33,211 nt of DNA, from assembly GCA_013203845.1 (NCBI GenBank), contig JABMPE010000333.1, positions 1-33,211 on the forward strand, read 5' to 3'. Shown piece after piece: positions 1 through 10,308 of the stretch. A program made the translations under genes and the position numbers. Source of the DNA: Rhodopirellula sp. (GTDB lineage Bacteria > Planctomycetota > Planctomycetia > Planctomycetales > Planctomycetaceae). The notes below the pieces were generated by a model. It saw nothing but the letters and a program-made list of their open reading frames with translations, had not been told where the DNA came from and did no database searches. Positions within the stretch are counted from its first letter, which is position 1, and every line of letters starts with the position of its first letter.

Positions 1-812
1 ATGCAGAGATTCAGGAAATCAAAGCGTTGGACGGCTTCAGCAAGGCGGAAAAACTGTTCGACCAGATTCGGAGAGCGGTGATCGCGGCACTGGATCAATA
101 CGACGTTGACGATCCTAATATTGCGGACCTGCGGGATCCGACCCTGGATGAATTTCTGGCGAGGCTCGAACGCGAGCCAAATATCGAAGCTCAACTGGGA
201 ATTCCGAATCGCCCGAGGAATTTGCGAGTTCTCGCCCAGGCGATGACCGGAGAGCAGAGCGGCGGCAGTGACCTGCTGAGCGATGCTCGTGAAGCCGCGC
301 GGCAACGAGCCAGGAAAGCCATGGAGATGGTCGATGCTCAAACAACGGCTGGGAGAAAAAAAGAAGAGCCCGAGAAACCCGAGAACGAAATGACGGATGA
401 GGAACGCCGGGAACGGGAGAAGGCCAAAGAGGTGCAGCAGAAGCTGGAGAAATCTCTGGCATCGATCAAGGAAAAAATTGAAGACCCTCAAACAACCGAA
501 GAACAGCGTCGCCAACTGAAAGAAATGGCGAAGCAAATGAAACGTGTGCTCGACCAGACGAATGGCAACCCTGACTCAACCAGCGAATGGGAGAAAATTG
601 TCGAATCGGAAAAGGCCAGGGAAATGTTAAAGGCACTGGCCAGTGGCCAGAAAATTCCGGACAGCCAGTGGAACAAGTTGCTGTCGACTCTCGATGACGG
701 CGTCTGGCAAGTCGGAGGTCGCACTCCGCCAGAAGACTACCGAAAGGCCATCGAGCGTTATCAGGAACGGATTCGACAACTGATGAGCACAGTCGGGTCG
801 GGAGCCGAGTAA
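1..812 (+). CDS. Charged alpha-helical protein of unknown function, 5' end outside the window
   Basis: The reading frame is open from the first complete codon (position 3) to the TAA at 810-812, so the gene begins upstream of the window; the TTG at 27 is only the first possible start codon inside it. I do not recognise a named family. The visible 269 residues are rich in Glu, Lys, Arg and Gln, with a long stretch (roughly the middle third) of predicted helix or coiled coil and no membrane segment. The C-terminus carries a PPEDYRKAIERYQERI segment. I have an impression, not checked, that similar tails occur in planctomycete operons with MoxR/DUF58-type genes. The next gene follows 68 bases later on the same strand, so the two are probably co-transcribed. 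The function is unknown; a structural or scaffold role is only a guess. Confidence 0.7.
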   Translation, partial: AEIQEIKALDGFSKAEKLFDQIRRAVIAALDQYDVDDPNIADLRDPTLDEFLARLEREPNIEAQLGIPNRPRNLRVLAQAMTGEQSGGSDLLSDAREAARQRARKAMEMVDAQTTAGRKKEEPEKPENEMTDEERREREKAKEVQQKLEKSLASIKEKIEDPQTTEEQRRQLKEMAKQMKRVLDQTNGNPDSTSEWEKIVESEKAREMLKALASGQKIPDSQWNKLLSTLDDGVWQVGGRTPPEDYRKAIERYQERIRQLMSTVGSGAE

Positions 813-880
813 GCCGCGTCAAACGCCAATGAAGCCATCAATGTCGCGTTCCGTCGCGGTGATTGTTCTGCAGGTGAATC

Positions 881-2071
881 ATGTTTCAAACGTTCCACGG
901 ATTCCGACCCGGAAACGCGGCGTGTGTCGCGCTGGCGAGTGTCGTTTGTCTGTTTTCTACTGGCGTCGCTCAGGAAAGCAGCCGGACAGTTGTGGCCAAG
1001 ACGTCGAATCTCAGTTCAGCACTGCCGCCTGGCGAATGGGCGCGCGTTGAAGCGTCGGTCGATAAGGGGTTGGAATGGCTGGCTGCTCAACAGGCCGAAG
1101 ATGGTCGGTTTCCGAGTGCCGAAGCCGCTCAACCGGCCGTTACGTCAATGGCGATCATGGCGTTCCTGTCTCGCGGCCATTTGCCGGACCAGGGGAAGTA
1201 TGGCAAGCAGCTTTCGCACGCCATCGACTTTGTTCTGTCGACTCAGCGACGCCGAGGATACTTCTCGCTGTTGCCTGTGACGCCTCCTGCTCAGCACATG
1301 AGTCCGTCGCAAACGGTCACATATAATCATTCCATTGCGGGTCTGATGCTGGGCGAAGTCTATGGCATGACTTCGGGTGAACGCTCCAAACGAATCGAAG
1401 ACGCCATCAGGAAAGCACTTGTTTTTCACCGAGAGGTTCAGACTCGCGTCAAGCAGGCCAAGGGTGACATTGGCGGCTGGCGATACGGGTATCCAGAAAG
1501 CCCCAACGCCTCATCAGACATGTCGGTGACCGGTTGGGCGTTGATGTTTCTGCGGTCGGCCAGGAATGCCGAGTTCGAAGTGCCGAAGCAATTCTTTGAC
1601 GAAGGCCTGGACTTTGTCGAACGTTGTCACGAGGCCGACACGACGCTGCATGAAAAAGGCGTCTTCCGCTACAGGCCGCTCATTTCTGCTCCGACTGAGA
1701 ATCCCCAGATCTCGCTGGCCAATACGGCTTCGGCGATGCTGACGCTGATTCTCGGCGGGCGATTGGAACACCCCGGACTTGCTGACGGAGTTCGCTGGTT
1801 CCGTTCGCGTGATTACCCCAAACCCTGGCAGTACGGTTATTTCTACCTCGGCAGCTACTACAGCAGTCAGGCGATGGCACAGGTTGGCGGCGAGACGTGG
1901 AATCAGCTCTTCCCGCAGATCGCTGCCAACCTTCTTGAAGAGCAGGCTGAAGGCGGCGAGTGGCCGCTGGGCACCGGACGTGAACGCGATTTTGGATCCA
2001 CCTACTCGACGTCACTGGCGGTGTTGGCTTTGACGCCCGCGCTTCAGCTGCTGCCGATCTATCAGCGTTGA
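881..2071 (+). CDS. Secreted prenyltransferase/squalene-cyclase-like repeat protein
   Basis: This 396-residue protein has an N-terminal signal sequence (hydrophobic run around residues 15-30, probable cleavage after Gly-Val-Ala). Repeated motifs of the alpha/alpha-toroid fold of prenyltransferases and squalene cyclases follow: GLEWLAAQQAEDGRF near residue 63, GGWRYGYPE near 200, GSYYSSQAMAQVGG near 325 and EGGEWPLGTG near 360. The Asp-rich catalytic motif of true terpene cyclases is not evident, so I read it as the non-enzymatic or unassigned exported branch common in planctomycetes. The ATG at 881 has AGGTG five bases upstream, which supports this start. It lies between the helical protein and a DUF1583 gene and likely belongs to the same transcription unit. 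The fold assignment is fairly sure; the role is not. Confidence 0.8.
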   Translation: MFQTFHGFRPGNAACVALASVVCLFSTGVAQESSRTVVAKTSNLSSALPPGEWARVEASVDKGLEWLAAQQAEDGRFPSAEAAQPAVTSMAIMAFLSRGHLPDQGKYGKQLSHAIDFVLSTQRRRGYFSLLPVTPPAQHMSPSQTVTYNHSIAGLMLGEVYGMTSGERSKRIEDAIRKALVFHREVQTRVKQAKGDIGGWRYGYPESPNASSDMSVTGWALMFLRSARNAEFEVPKQFFDEGLDFVERCHEADTTLHEKGVFRYRPLISAPTENPQISLANTASAMLTLILGGRLEHPGLADGVRWFRSRDYPKPWQYGYFYLGSYYSSQAMAQVGGETWNQLFPQIAANLLEEQAEGGEWPLGTGRERDFGSTYSTSLAVLALTPALQLLPIYQR

Positions 2072-2118
2072 CGAACACAGCGTTGATGATTGAACGACTT
2101 CACCGATTGACGAGAACC

Positions 2119-5100
2119 ATGAACGACTTCGAGTGTGGCGGATTACAGACAGATTCTGCTTCCGTACTGCAGTGTGTGAAATCTGCGACGCGATGGAGAT
2201 GTCTGGCAGTCTTGTGTGTGGTTCTGTTGGGATGCCTTTTGACCGAAAGAGTAGTGTGTGCTTCGGATCAGCAGGTTCTCAACGAACTCGTTGGCGACTC
2301 GGTAATTGGTGAAGACGTGGTGGCTTTTCGCAAGCGGCTTGCGGTTCTTTCGGACGACGAAAAGTTCAAGCTCCTTTTCGATTGGGTCTTGCCTGGTCGC
2401 ACGCATCTGCACTTTCGTCTTGAGGGCGTCTTCACTCCGCTGAATCCAGCTTTCGCTTCTACGGACGAGGATCCCAGGGCGAACGAGCAGTTGGCAGCAG
2501 CGGCCAGTCATCGCGCTACGCGAGTGCAGATTGGCGGAAACCTGGTGGCACCGGCGTTTGATCTGGTTGATGTCGCCGCGAAGCTTGGGCGGCTGGACGA
2601 TCTTCGAAATCAACTAGAGTCGCTAGAAACCGACAACGTCGCGGACCAGCGGGCTCGGCTGTCGCTGCTGTTTCTGATCCATCTGGCTCGCATTGACGAT
2701 GCGGCGGCAACGGCGTCACTGACGCAGCTCTTTGACGTCTTTCTCGAAAGTAACCACTCAAGTGTTGAGGAACGGTGGCCCGAAACGCTGGCCATGACCC
2801 GAGGACTCCAGAAAACGCCGCCGCTGAAAATCGTAAGCGAGCTGCTCTATCTAAACTATGAGAAGTTCACAAACGATGTGCATGGCTGGCGCAGACATGG
2901 CGATGAAGTTTGGGATCATCATTTCTTTTCTCTTTTGGGAACGCTTCGTCTGCGGGAGTCTGATGGTGCCGCCGCCAACGACCAGACAAAACCCCTCGCA
3001 TTAAAGCACTGGGCTTCGGTAAGCCACTTCACCGCACGCACTCGCGGCCAGGGTCTTCCACCGTCGTACTGGAGCTGGGATGGCCAGCAGGTCAGCCATA
3101 TTTCCGGGCATGGTCAGGACTATCTGTTGTTGCGGAGCCCGCTGCAGGGCAATTTTGAAATCGAATGTGAAGTCTCTTCGACAGCCTGGCGTGAAACAGA
3201 ATTGCTGGTTGCCGGTCGTTGGATCGGCCCCAACTGGAACAGAGTTTCTTTTAACATTGGCAGTATTCGAACTCGACGCCCGAAGGTGGAGCTCGTGCCA
3301 CCGATGTCACGTTTCGACGGCTGGTCACGTTACCGCGTTGTTATTCGCGACGGTTTCTATTCAATGTTCTTCAACGGTAGAAAACTTCATGAAGAACCGG
3401 TCGGCGACACATTTGAGCCGTGGATCGCCATTCGCAGCGAGTCGCGGTCACTGGGGGGTGTTCGAAGTCTCAGAGTTACCGGCAATCCCGTTGTTCCTGA
3501 ATTCATCAATCTGGCAGCGAAAAAGGCATTGCTCAGTTGGGCTCCCTATTATCCAGAGGCGGTTAGTGATGATCGTGAATGGCACCAGGAAGACGAGGAT
3601 GGCAACTTCGGGATTGTTGGCCGTCGTGATCCTGAACTGGCGGGAAGCTTTTGTGAAAGTCTGCTGCAATACCAGCGCCCAATGCTGGAAGACGGCACGA
3701 TCGAGTACGAGTTCTTCTATGAGCCAGGAAAGTCACATGTTCATCCGGCAATGGACCGACTTACGTTTCTGCTCGAACCCGCTGGCGTTGATATTCACTG
3801 GGCGACAGATGGAGTCTACGACCGCACTGACTTGAGTCCCGACAATCGATTGTCGGAACCGAAGAACCGCCGAGGCTCTGGACCTCTACCGCTGAAGATT
3901 CAGGACTGGAACAGACTGCGACTGACTCTGCGCGATGACACAGTGTTTCTCTATCTGAATGGAGAATCCATCTACGAACGAAAGCTGGAAGCGACGAATC
4001 AGCGAACGTTCGGGCTATTTCACTACGCAGATCAAACAGAAGTTCGCGTTCGTAACATCGTGTGGCGAGGTGACTGGCCAAAGCAGGTTTCACCGTTGCG
4101 CGAGCAGGAACTTTTCGTTCCCGATCATCCCTGTCTCGACGGACTGGAGTCGTTGAAGGAAGTTTTTACTCATTCCTTTACGGATGAATTGCCGGAAACA
4201 GCACTTCAGATTGTCGGCACGATTGCGAGTGACTCAATCCGTCGACATCCGAAGGGACTTCAGATCGTCCCCCCTGTTCGAGAGCAGTGGACGGGTATCA
4301 GAGTCAATTATCTGAAGCCTATCTACGGTAATTTTGATGCAACGCTGCGTTTTGCCGATCTGAAGATGAATTGTGGCCCCAACGCCGCCAGCGAACAGAT
4401 GCTGTTGGCGACCGACGAATCAGGAGTCGGGCTGCGTTGTGCGAGATCTTTGACTGGCGACGACAGAAGCGATGTTTCTGCCGTCATGACCATCCCGCTT
4501 CCCGATGGCACCCGACGCTACTTTCCGACGAAGTTGTCAGACGAGGCGGGTGAGGGAACTTTTCGCCTGGTGCGCCGTGGCGCGACCGTTCATTCGCTGA
4601 TTGCTCACGGTGACTCGTCGAATTTCCGTTACGTCGGAAGTCACGAACTGCCGTCGGCGGCATCCGCCATACTCCTGTCGAGTGTGACGAGTCTGAGCAA
4701 AAGCAGCTCGTGTGATGTTGTTTTGAAAGAACTGATGGTTCGATCCAACACGACGGAGTTTGAAAAGCAGATTGACCCGCGCATCACATCACTGAACCAG
4801 TTCACGTCGTTGCTGCCAAAGACATATCGTCACCGGTTTGCCGCGAGTGGTGCAGAAGGCTTCGCTGTCGCCGGTGAACTGGAGCCGATAAAAAGCGACG
4901 GCGGCTTGCATGTTCGTGCGGGTAACGACCAAACGACGGGTAGTTCGACGCTGACTTCTGATCAGAGTCTGGAAGGAGATTTTGATCTCTGCACAACGTT
5001 AAACGCCGATGGCCTGACAGCATCGGATTCATTCGGCGGCACGGCGTCGATCTCCGTCAAAAGCCAGAATGAGCAGGCAACGCTTCTTATTCGCCGTGTT

Positions 5101-5394
5101 GGGAAAAACGCGTTCGATGTCACTGCTTCTGTGCAACGTGGTGGCCTCAGTAACCCGCAGGCTGAAACAGTCGCTACTGAATCGGTGAAGTCCATTGACT
5201 CACTTCGCCTGATACGGATCCAGAAGACCATTCTGTTTGTGTATTCCGAAGGCGGACTGTCGCGCCTGCTGGGACAGGCAGATTTCGAGTCGGCGTCGGT
5301 GGCGAAAGGTGGCGTTCAGTTAGAGATCGGCGGCCAAAGTGGTGAAGTCCTGTGGAAGTCGCTCGAAGTCAGAATGTCCGCTTCGAGCCAGTAA
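2119..5394 (+). CDS. Large exported DUF1581/DUF1583-type protein
   Basis: This protein has 1091 residues from the ATG at 2119. A TTG at 2068 and an ATG at 2086 are in frame upstream, but the TTG overlaps the previous stop, and the 2119 start places a hydrophobic export signal at residues about 25-48. A helical N-terminal region opens with FDWVLPGRTH. A beta-rich module follows at about residues 335-470 (GNFEIECEV, VVIRDGFYSMFFNGRKL). Next comes the DUF1583-like module at about 475-680 (ELAGSFCESLLQYQRPM, HPAMDRLTFLLEP, TNQRTFGLFHYADQTEVRVR). A further beta-sandwich tail reaches the end. The NGRKL and NGESIYERKL pieces resemble concanavalin-like carbohydrate-binding sandwiches, but that is inference. 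It is clearly paralogous to the second half of the protein at 10309-16335. Biochemical function is unknown; an envelope or extracellular role is likely. Confidence 0.8.
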   Translation: MNDFECGGLQTDSASVLQCVKSATRWRCLAVLCVVLLGCLLTERVVCASDQQVLNELVGDSVIGEDVVAFRKRLAVLSDDEKFKLLFDWVLPGRTHLHFRLEGVFTPLNPAFASTDEDPRANEQLAAAASHRATRVQIGGNLVAPAFDLVDVAAKLGRLDDLRNQLESLETDNVADQRARLSLLFLIHLARIDDAAATASLTQLFDVFLESNHSSVEERWPETLAMTRGLQKTPPLKIVSELLYLNYEKFTNDVHGWRRHGDEVWDHHFFSLLGTLRLRESDGAAANDQTKPLALKHWASVSHFTARTRGQGLPPSYWSWDGQQVSHISGHGQDYLLLRSPLQGNFEIECEVSSTAWRETELLVAGRWIGPNWNRVSFNIGSIRTRRPKVELVPPMSRFDGWSRYRVVIRDGFYSMFFNGRKLHEEPVGDTFEPWIAIRSESRSLGGVRSLRVTGNPVVPEFINLAAKKALLSWAPYYPEAVSDDREWHQEDEDGNFGIVGRRDPELAGSFCESLLQYQRPMLEDGTIEYEFFYEPGKSHVHPAMDRLTFLLEPAGVDIHWATDGVYDRTDLSPDNRLSEPKNRRGSGPLPLKIQDWNRLRLTLRDDTVFLYLNGESIYERKLEATNQRTFGLFHYADQTEVRVRNIVWRGDWPKQVSPLREQELFVPDHPCLDGLESLKEVFTHSFTDELPETALQIVGTIASDSIRRHPKGLQIVPPVREQWTGIRVNYLKPIYGNFDATLRFADLKMNCGPNAASEQMLLATDESGVGLRCARSLTGDDRSDVSAVMTIPLPDGTRRYFPTKLSDEAGEGTFRLVRRGATVHSLIAHGDSSNFRYVGSHELPSAASAILLSSVTSLSKSSSCDVVLKELMVRSNTTEFEKQIDPRITSLNQFTSLLPKTYRHRFAASGAEGFAVAGELEPIKSDGGLHVRAGNDQTTGSSTLTSDQSLEGDFDLCTTLNADGLTASDSFGGTASISVKSQNEQATLLIRRVGKNAFDVTASVQRGGLSNPQAETVATESVKSIDSLRLIRIQKTILFVYSEGGLSRLLGQADFESASVAKGGVQLEIGGQSGEVLWKSLEVRMSASSQ

Positions 5395-5489
5395 TGAGGA
5401 ACCAGGTTTTCGATTTTGGATGTTGCTGACAGACGATTGCGTAATGCCGGCTCGTAAGAATTCAAAACTCTCCCGCAGGGCGATTTACG

Positions 5490-8400
5490 ATGCGATTTCT
5501 CACTTTGATAGCTGTTGCTGTTGCGTCGCTTCTCGCGACAGAACTTCGCGCGGAAGATGCCACTCCACAGGAATTTCAATGGAACGTGTTCCTTTCCGAC
5601 TGGCACTTGCTGGGCCCGTTTCCAAAGGAAGCCGATGACGAAACGGGTTTGGCGACGCAGTACGTCCCGAACGAAGCAACACTCTCGGCTGGGCAGGTCA
5701 GCTTTTACAGGAACCAGCTCTACGCCTGGAAACCATTTTCAGATCGAGTGATTGATTTCCGAGCGGGGCTCGGTGCCAACGGGACAAAAGGCGAGAACAA
5801 AGTTGCTTACGCATGGACGCAGTTCTTAAGTCCCGTCGCTCAGAAGGTTCAGATGGGCGTTGCTTATGACGACGCCTTCATCGGATGGGTCAACGGCAAA
5901 GAAGTCGCCCGAGGTACCGACAACTGGGCATCCTCGCTGGATCAGGAAGTCGTCGACGTCGACCTGAAAGCGGGTGTCAACACGCTGCTGTTGCGAGTCA
6001 GCAATGGACGAACGAAATGGGATGCCGCCGTTCGATTCTTTCCGGCTGGCTTGAAGAAGCCGCTGTTCACCTTCAAAGCGTCGCCAGCCAGCAACAATAC
6101 CAGACTTCCAGTTGTCGACGTTCAACTTCTGGATCAAAAGAGGCAGGTGATCTCCGAGTATCAGTGCAGCGGCTCGCGAGAAGCGTATCCGGGAAATCCA
6201 GGCTACTACGCACTCTACGCACCGATGCCGGATCCGGTGCCCTCGTTCGTAAAACTGATGGTTCGGCAGCCGTACTTTCAGGAAGTCGACACGATCGCAT
6301 CGTGGGAACGTGCCGGTACGGGCAACGTTTTCTCCAGGCTCTTGTCGAGAAAGCCAGCTTCGCTGCTGGTCGTCGACAAGCTGACTCGGAAGCCGATTAA
6401 AGGGGCGCAGGTCTGGTCCGGCAAGGACATGGCCGAGCCGACCACCGGTGCTGATGGCAGGGTTATCCTTCCGGATGTCAGTTCGATGTCCGATCGGCTG
6501 TACGTCGTGGCGAAGGGTTACGAAGCTGCCACCGTCTACCTGAAATGGCCTCGTGGAGCGATGCAACGAGTCGAACTGATCGAAGGTGGCAGAACGCTGA
6601 CGGGAACTGTTGTCTCTACCACCGGCGAGCCTCTGCCCGGTGCGACGGTTACGTCAGGATTATCCGGCTATGCACCCTCTGCGGTTACCAATGAAAAAGG
6701 CGAGTTTGAAATTTACGGGCTGCCGAAGGACCAGCAGACACTTTACCCGGTCATCGAAGCTCCGGGCTTCGTCACGAAAGGGCGGTTCGGTTTCCAACTG
6801 ACGAGTGACGAGATGTTGGTCAAGTGGGAGCTGGCTCCAGGAACAACCATCGTCGGGCAGGTTGTCCATCAGGAAACCGGTGAGCCGATCTCAGGAATCA
6901 AGGTAATCGTTGGGAACGACCGTTTCGGCAGCAATGACAAGACGCCGAAGGCGAAGACAGATACGAACGGTCGTTACCGCTTGATCGGCGTGAATGAAGG
7001 CCAGATTCTGCTGCATGCTTTCAGTGATAATTACGCACCAGCGATGAAAACGGTCTCGACCAGCATCGGTACCGAAACCAAAGCCGACTTCACGTTGAAC
7101 GAAGGAAAACCTGTCACGGGTACGGTCACGGATCCTGATGGCAAGCCTCTGGCTGGAGTATGGCTGGTGACCGACACGTGGAACGGCGCCCGAATGTTCA
7201 TCCGGGAAGATCGAACCGATGAAAACGGCAGGTTCACACTGGCCCACATGCCCGAAATTGTTGCCGAGGTCGACATTCTGAAAAGCGGTTTCATCAGCAA
7301 TCGAAGGTTCAGGATGCGTGGTGGTGACATCGTCGACCTGACGATGATGCCGACAGTCAAGCACACGATTATCGTTCGCGACGCCGATGGAAAGATTGTC
7401 CCGCAACTTCAGATCACCAAAGGTTACTTGTGGGAGGGTAACCCGACCTGGAACTGGAGGTCTGATGACTACGAAACCACGCGGTATTACGACAAGCTGA
7501 AGGGCGTCATGAAGATCGAAATGGACGAGCCGTTCAATGGACACATTGCTTATCGATTTCGGGCGACCGGTTTCAAAGAGGAAATCGTCAACATCCCGGA
7601 CAATGTATCGGTTGGCAAAGAGTTCAAGGTCACTCTGAAACCGGCAAGCGTGTTTTCAGGCCGCGTTGTGGATGCCGCCAGCGGTAAGCCGCTGCCCGGC
7701 ATCGCCGTGGCGATTGTCAGTGCTGAAGATCAGATGCGTCCCGATCATCATGTAGACTTCACAACGCCGTGGCGGTATCTGGGGATGAACCGGTTTACGG
7801 GGCAGCACACCATGACCGACGCGGCTGGCGAGTTTCGCCTGTCGCCGCCTGCCGGCAGCTCAAATCCGGGTATCGCTCTGTTGTCGAAAGAGGGCGGCTT
7901 TCACCTGGTCAACGATCTCAATGCCGTGTTGACTTCCTCGAAGCTCAGCGATGACGTGCTGGACTTGCCGTTTCCGAAACAGGGCTCGATCGAAGGCCGT
8001 GTGACAGTTGCTGACAAACCGCTGGCCAATACCAAAGTACATTTGTCATGGATGGGCTACGACGGCACTGCGAACCGTGGAAATCAATCGTTCGGGTTCG
8101 GCGGACAAGTGACAACGGATGCCAACGGTGTGTTCCGTTACGAGAATGTCGGGCCGGGCAGATATCAGATCAGTCGGGTAGTCAGCTTCTCTCTGGGTCA
8201 GGGTAGCAGCATGTCGACGTACATCGGCACCGAGAATTTGACGTTACTGCCAGGCCAGTCTCTCATACATGATCTCTCGACATCGGCGGGCGCGCGTTTG
8301 TCTGGAGTTGCTCGCGATGCAGACGGCAAACCAGTCAGCGGTGCCATGATCAAAGTGACGGCCAGCGGCGACAACAGTCGTCAGCTTGCCGCAACGACTT

Positions 8401-10229
8401 CCGCAACTGATGGTCAATTCGAAATTGAACACCTGGGTCCAGGTACGTACGACGTCAGTGCTGAGCACTACGGGCGTGCCGAACAGGGGTACTACCAGCC
8501 GGATCAGAGAGGCACGGCGACTGTCGAAATGGTGGCGGCAAATCGTGATGTCACAATCCGTCTGGCTCCAGTCAATCAGCAGGCTCCCGTACAACCGGTC
8601 GCGACACCGATCACAAAAACGCTTTCACCCGACTTTACGGTGACTCCACTTGGAGCCGATAAGCCGTTCACGCTCAGCGACCAGGCTGGCAAGGTTGTTG
8701 TTGTCTGTTTCTGGACGTCGTGGTCAGATGACGCCACCGCCATCGCCAGTGTCTATGCAAACTTCAAAGATGATCCGGATGTCGAGTTTGTCACCGTGTT
8801 CGCGCAGGACGAACAACAGCTTCGCGCTTTCGAAAAACAAAACAAGGTCGACATCGAATTCCCTGTGATCACAACGGTTCCTTACCTGCCCGGTCAACTG
8901 ATGTCTGTCTTCGGCGTCACCGGGCAGACTGGATGTTTCGTGATTGGTCGCGAAGGCCTCTTTGCCGCTGAGCAAACTCCAGCTAACCAGTTAACAGCAA
9001 CGATTGATCGAGCATTGTCGCAACAGGTCAGCAGCGAGCCTCTCGCCGGGAAATCTTCTCGTCTGGCAATCACTCTGTCATCAGACGGAAGTACGCGGGG
9101 AGTTTACGGAGCAACTGTTGGGCTGAAGGCTTTTGGCACCGATGGGAAAATGGTTCGCGAAGACCGCTACTCGGTGAATGGCATCGCTCGGCAGATCATG
9201 TGGCGATATCCGCAGCTGACTGAAGACGGTCGACTCGAAGTGACCATCTCTGGAAACGGAATCAACACTCGGACCGAAACGGTGAAATCGCCTTCAGCTC
9301 ATCAGAAGCTGGTGTTTGACGTGAAGAGTCCGCGCGTCGTCTCTGGAAAGATTGTGATGGCAACTGACGACAAGCCTGTTGCCGACGTGATCGTTCGATT
9401 GCAGATGCACAATGGCGAAATACTTACCGCCATGTCTGATCCGAATGGCAAATTCTCAGTACCTTGTTTTCCCGGAACGTACTACGTGGTGGCCGTCGGC
9501 AACGAACTATTTGCGGCTCAAGCCAGTTCGCCACAGACTGTCATGGTTGCCGCTGATGAGGATCCGGAACCGCTTGAGTTCAAAGTTGTCCCCGCCGTGA
9601 CTCTGAGAGGACTGGTTGTCGATCAGTCCGGAAAGGCAGTGGCCGGAGCGACCGTGTCATCGCAAGGCGGCTCGACGGCGACCACCGCTGCGGACGGAAC
9701 GTTCAAACTGACCGGTGTCGCTTCAGTCGGCAGTTTGCAGCTATGGGCAATGTCAGGCAGCGTCTATGGAGCCATTCGGCTAACGTCGCCAGATATCGAG
9801 AAGGCTCACAAGATCACGCTGGGACAAGGACTCGGCAACTTTGAAGTGACGGTGAGTGGCATGACTGTTGGCAGCGAAGTGCTGCCGTTCGATGCATTGA
9901 CTCTCGATGGGGAGCAGACCAGATGGCAGCCCACAGCGGAGGGCAATCGACTGCTCGTCTTCTGCGCGTTGTGGCACCCGGCGTCCAAAGTTCTTCTCGA
10001 AAAGGCTCGAACCTGGGCCGAGGAAAACAACACGTCGATTGAACTGATCAGCCTCGACTGGAATCTCGATCAGGCTCGCCGCGAAGCCGCATCGTTGAAA
10101 CTATCCGACCACACTTTGTATGCCGGTCCCGGCCAGTTGCGTCTTGATCCTGAATGGGCACTCGCCAACGGTCGCGGGGCATTCCTGATCGGCAGCGACG
10201 GCAAGCTGGCAGGAAATCCTCTGGACTGA
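5490..10229 (+). CDS. Giant exported protein with carboxypeptidase-regulatory-like repeats and two cysteine-less thioredoxin folds
   Basis: This 1579-residue protein has a signal peptide at residues 1-21, ending LRAED. Residues about 30-185 form a jelly-roll-like N-terminal domain (DWHLLGPFP, VNGKEVARG, NTLLLRVSNG). A chain of roughly eight carboxypeptidase-regulatory-like beta domains follows between residues 290 and 1020, recognised by recurring G.V.D..GKPL.GA.V and TD.NG.F.L patterns, for example near 370, 455, 542, 722, 835 and 937. A TlpA/redoxin-like domain spans about 1045-1178, two more regulatory-like domains lie near 1285 and 1373, and a second thioredoxin-like domain closes the protein from about 1460. 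Both thioredoxin active sites lack cysteines: WSDDA at 1078-1082 and WHPAS at 1495-1499 replace WCxxC. The ATG at 5490 has a GCAGGG Shine-Dalgarno-like site. It sits between two DUF1583 paralogues. A surface or periplasmic binding role is inferred. Confidence 0.85.
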   Translation: MRFLTLIAVAVASLLATELRAEDATPQEFQWNVFLSDWHLLGPFPKEADDETGLATQYVPNEATLSAGQVSFYRNQLYAWKPFSDRVIDFRAGLGANGTKGENKVAYAWTQFLSPVAQKVQMGVAYDDAFIGWVNGKEVARGTDNWASSLDQEVVDVDLKAGVNTLLLRVSNGRTKWDAAVRFFPAGLKKPLFTFKASPASNNTRLPVVDVQLLDQKRQVISEYQCSGSREAYPGNPGYYALYAPMPDPVPSFVKLMVRQPYFQEVDTIASWERAGTGNVFSRLLSRKPASLLVVDKLTRKPIKGAQVWSGKDMAEPTTGADGRVILPDVSSMSDRLYVVAKGYEAATVYLKWPRGAMQRVELIEGGRTLTGTVVSTTGEPLPGATVTSGLSGYAPSAVTNEKGEFEIYGLPKDQQTLYPVIEAPGFVTKGRFGFQLTSDEMLVKWELAPGTTIVGQVVHQETGEPISGIKVIVGNDRFGSNDKTPKAKTDTNGRYRLIGVNEGQILLHAFSDNYAPAMKTVSTSIGTETKADFTLNEGKPVTGTVTDPDGKPLAGVWLVTDTWNGARMFIREDRTDENGRFTLAHMPEIVAEVDILKSGFISNRRFRMRGGDIVDLTMMPTVKHTIIVRDADGKIVPQLQITKGYLWEGNPTWNWRSDDYETTRYYDKLKGVMKIEMDEPFNGHIAYRFRATGFKEEIVNIPDNVSVGKEFKVTLKPASVFSGRVVDAASGKPLPGIAVAIVSAEDQMRPDHHVDFTTPWRYLGMNRFTGQHTMTDAAGEFRLSPPAGSSNPGIALLSKEGGFHLVNDLNAVLTSSKLSDDVLDLPFPKQGSIEGRVTVADKPLANTKVHLSWMGYDGTANRGNQSFGFGGQVTTDANGVFRYENVGPGRYQISRVVSFSLGQGSSMSTYIGTENLTLLPGQSLIHDLSTSAGARLSGVARDADGKPVSGAMIKVTASGDNSRQLAATTSATDGQFEIEHLGPGTYDVSAEHYGRAEQGYYQPDQRGTATVEMVAANRDVTIRLAPVNQQAPVQPVATPITKTLSPDFTVTPLGADKPFTLSDQAGKVVVVCFWTSWSDDATAIASVYANFKDDPDVEFVTVFAQDEQQLRAFEKQNKVDIEFPVITTVPYLPGQLMSVFGVTGQTGCFVIGREGLFAAEQTPANQLTATIDRALSQQVSSEPLAGKSSRLAITLSSDGSTRGVYGATVGLKAFGTDGKMVREDRYSVNGIARQIMWRYPQLTEDGRLEVTISGNGINTRTETVKSPSAHQKLVFDVKSPRVVSGKIVMATDDKPVADVIVRLQMHNGEILTAMSDPNGKFSVPCFPGTYYVVAVGNELFAAQASSPQTVMVAADEDPEPLEFKVVPAVTLRGLVVDQSGKAVAGATVSSQGGSTATTAADGTFKLTGVASVGSLQLWAMSGSVYGAIRLTSPDIEKAHKITLGQGLGNFEVTVSGMTVGSEVLPFDALTLDGEQTRWQPTAEGNRLLVFCALWHPASKVLLEKARTWAEENNTSIELISLDWNLDQARREAASLKLSDHTLYAGPGQLRLDPEWALANGRGAFLIGSDGKLAGNPLD

Positions 10230-10308
10230 CTGTCGCATTGCCAGTCGCTGACGTGATACCTGACTGGTTTGATACTTGACTGACCTGGCCTCAAGCAGAC
10301 ATGAATCC

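Noticed and set aside
5826..6566. Long open frames on the opposite strand of the giant genes, for example at 5826-6566, 24708-25562 and 28091-29089
   Set aside because: They lie fully inside well-supported genes, encode Arg/His-rich sequence without recognisable motifs, and reflect codon bias of the real strand.
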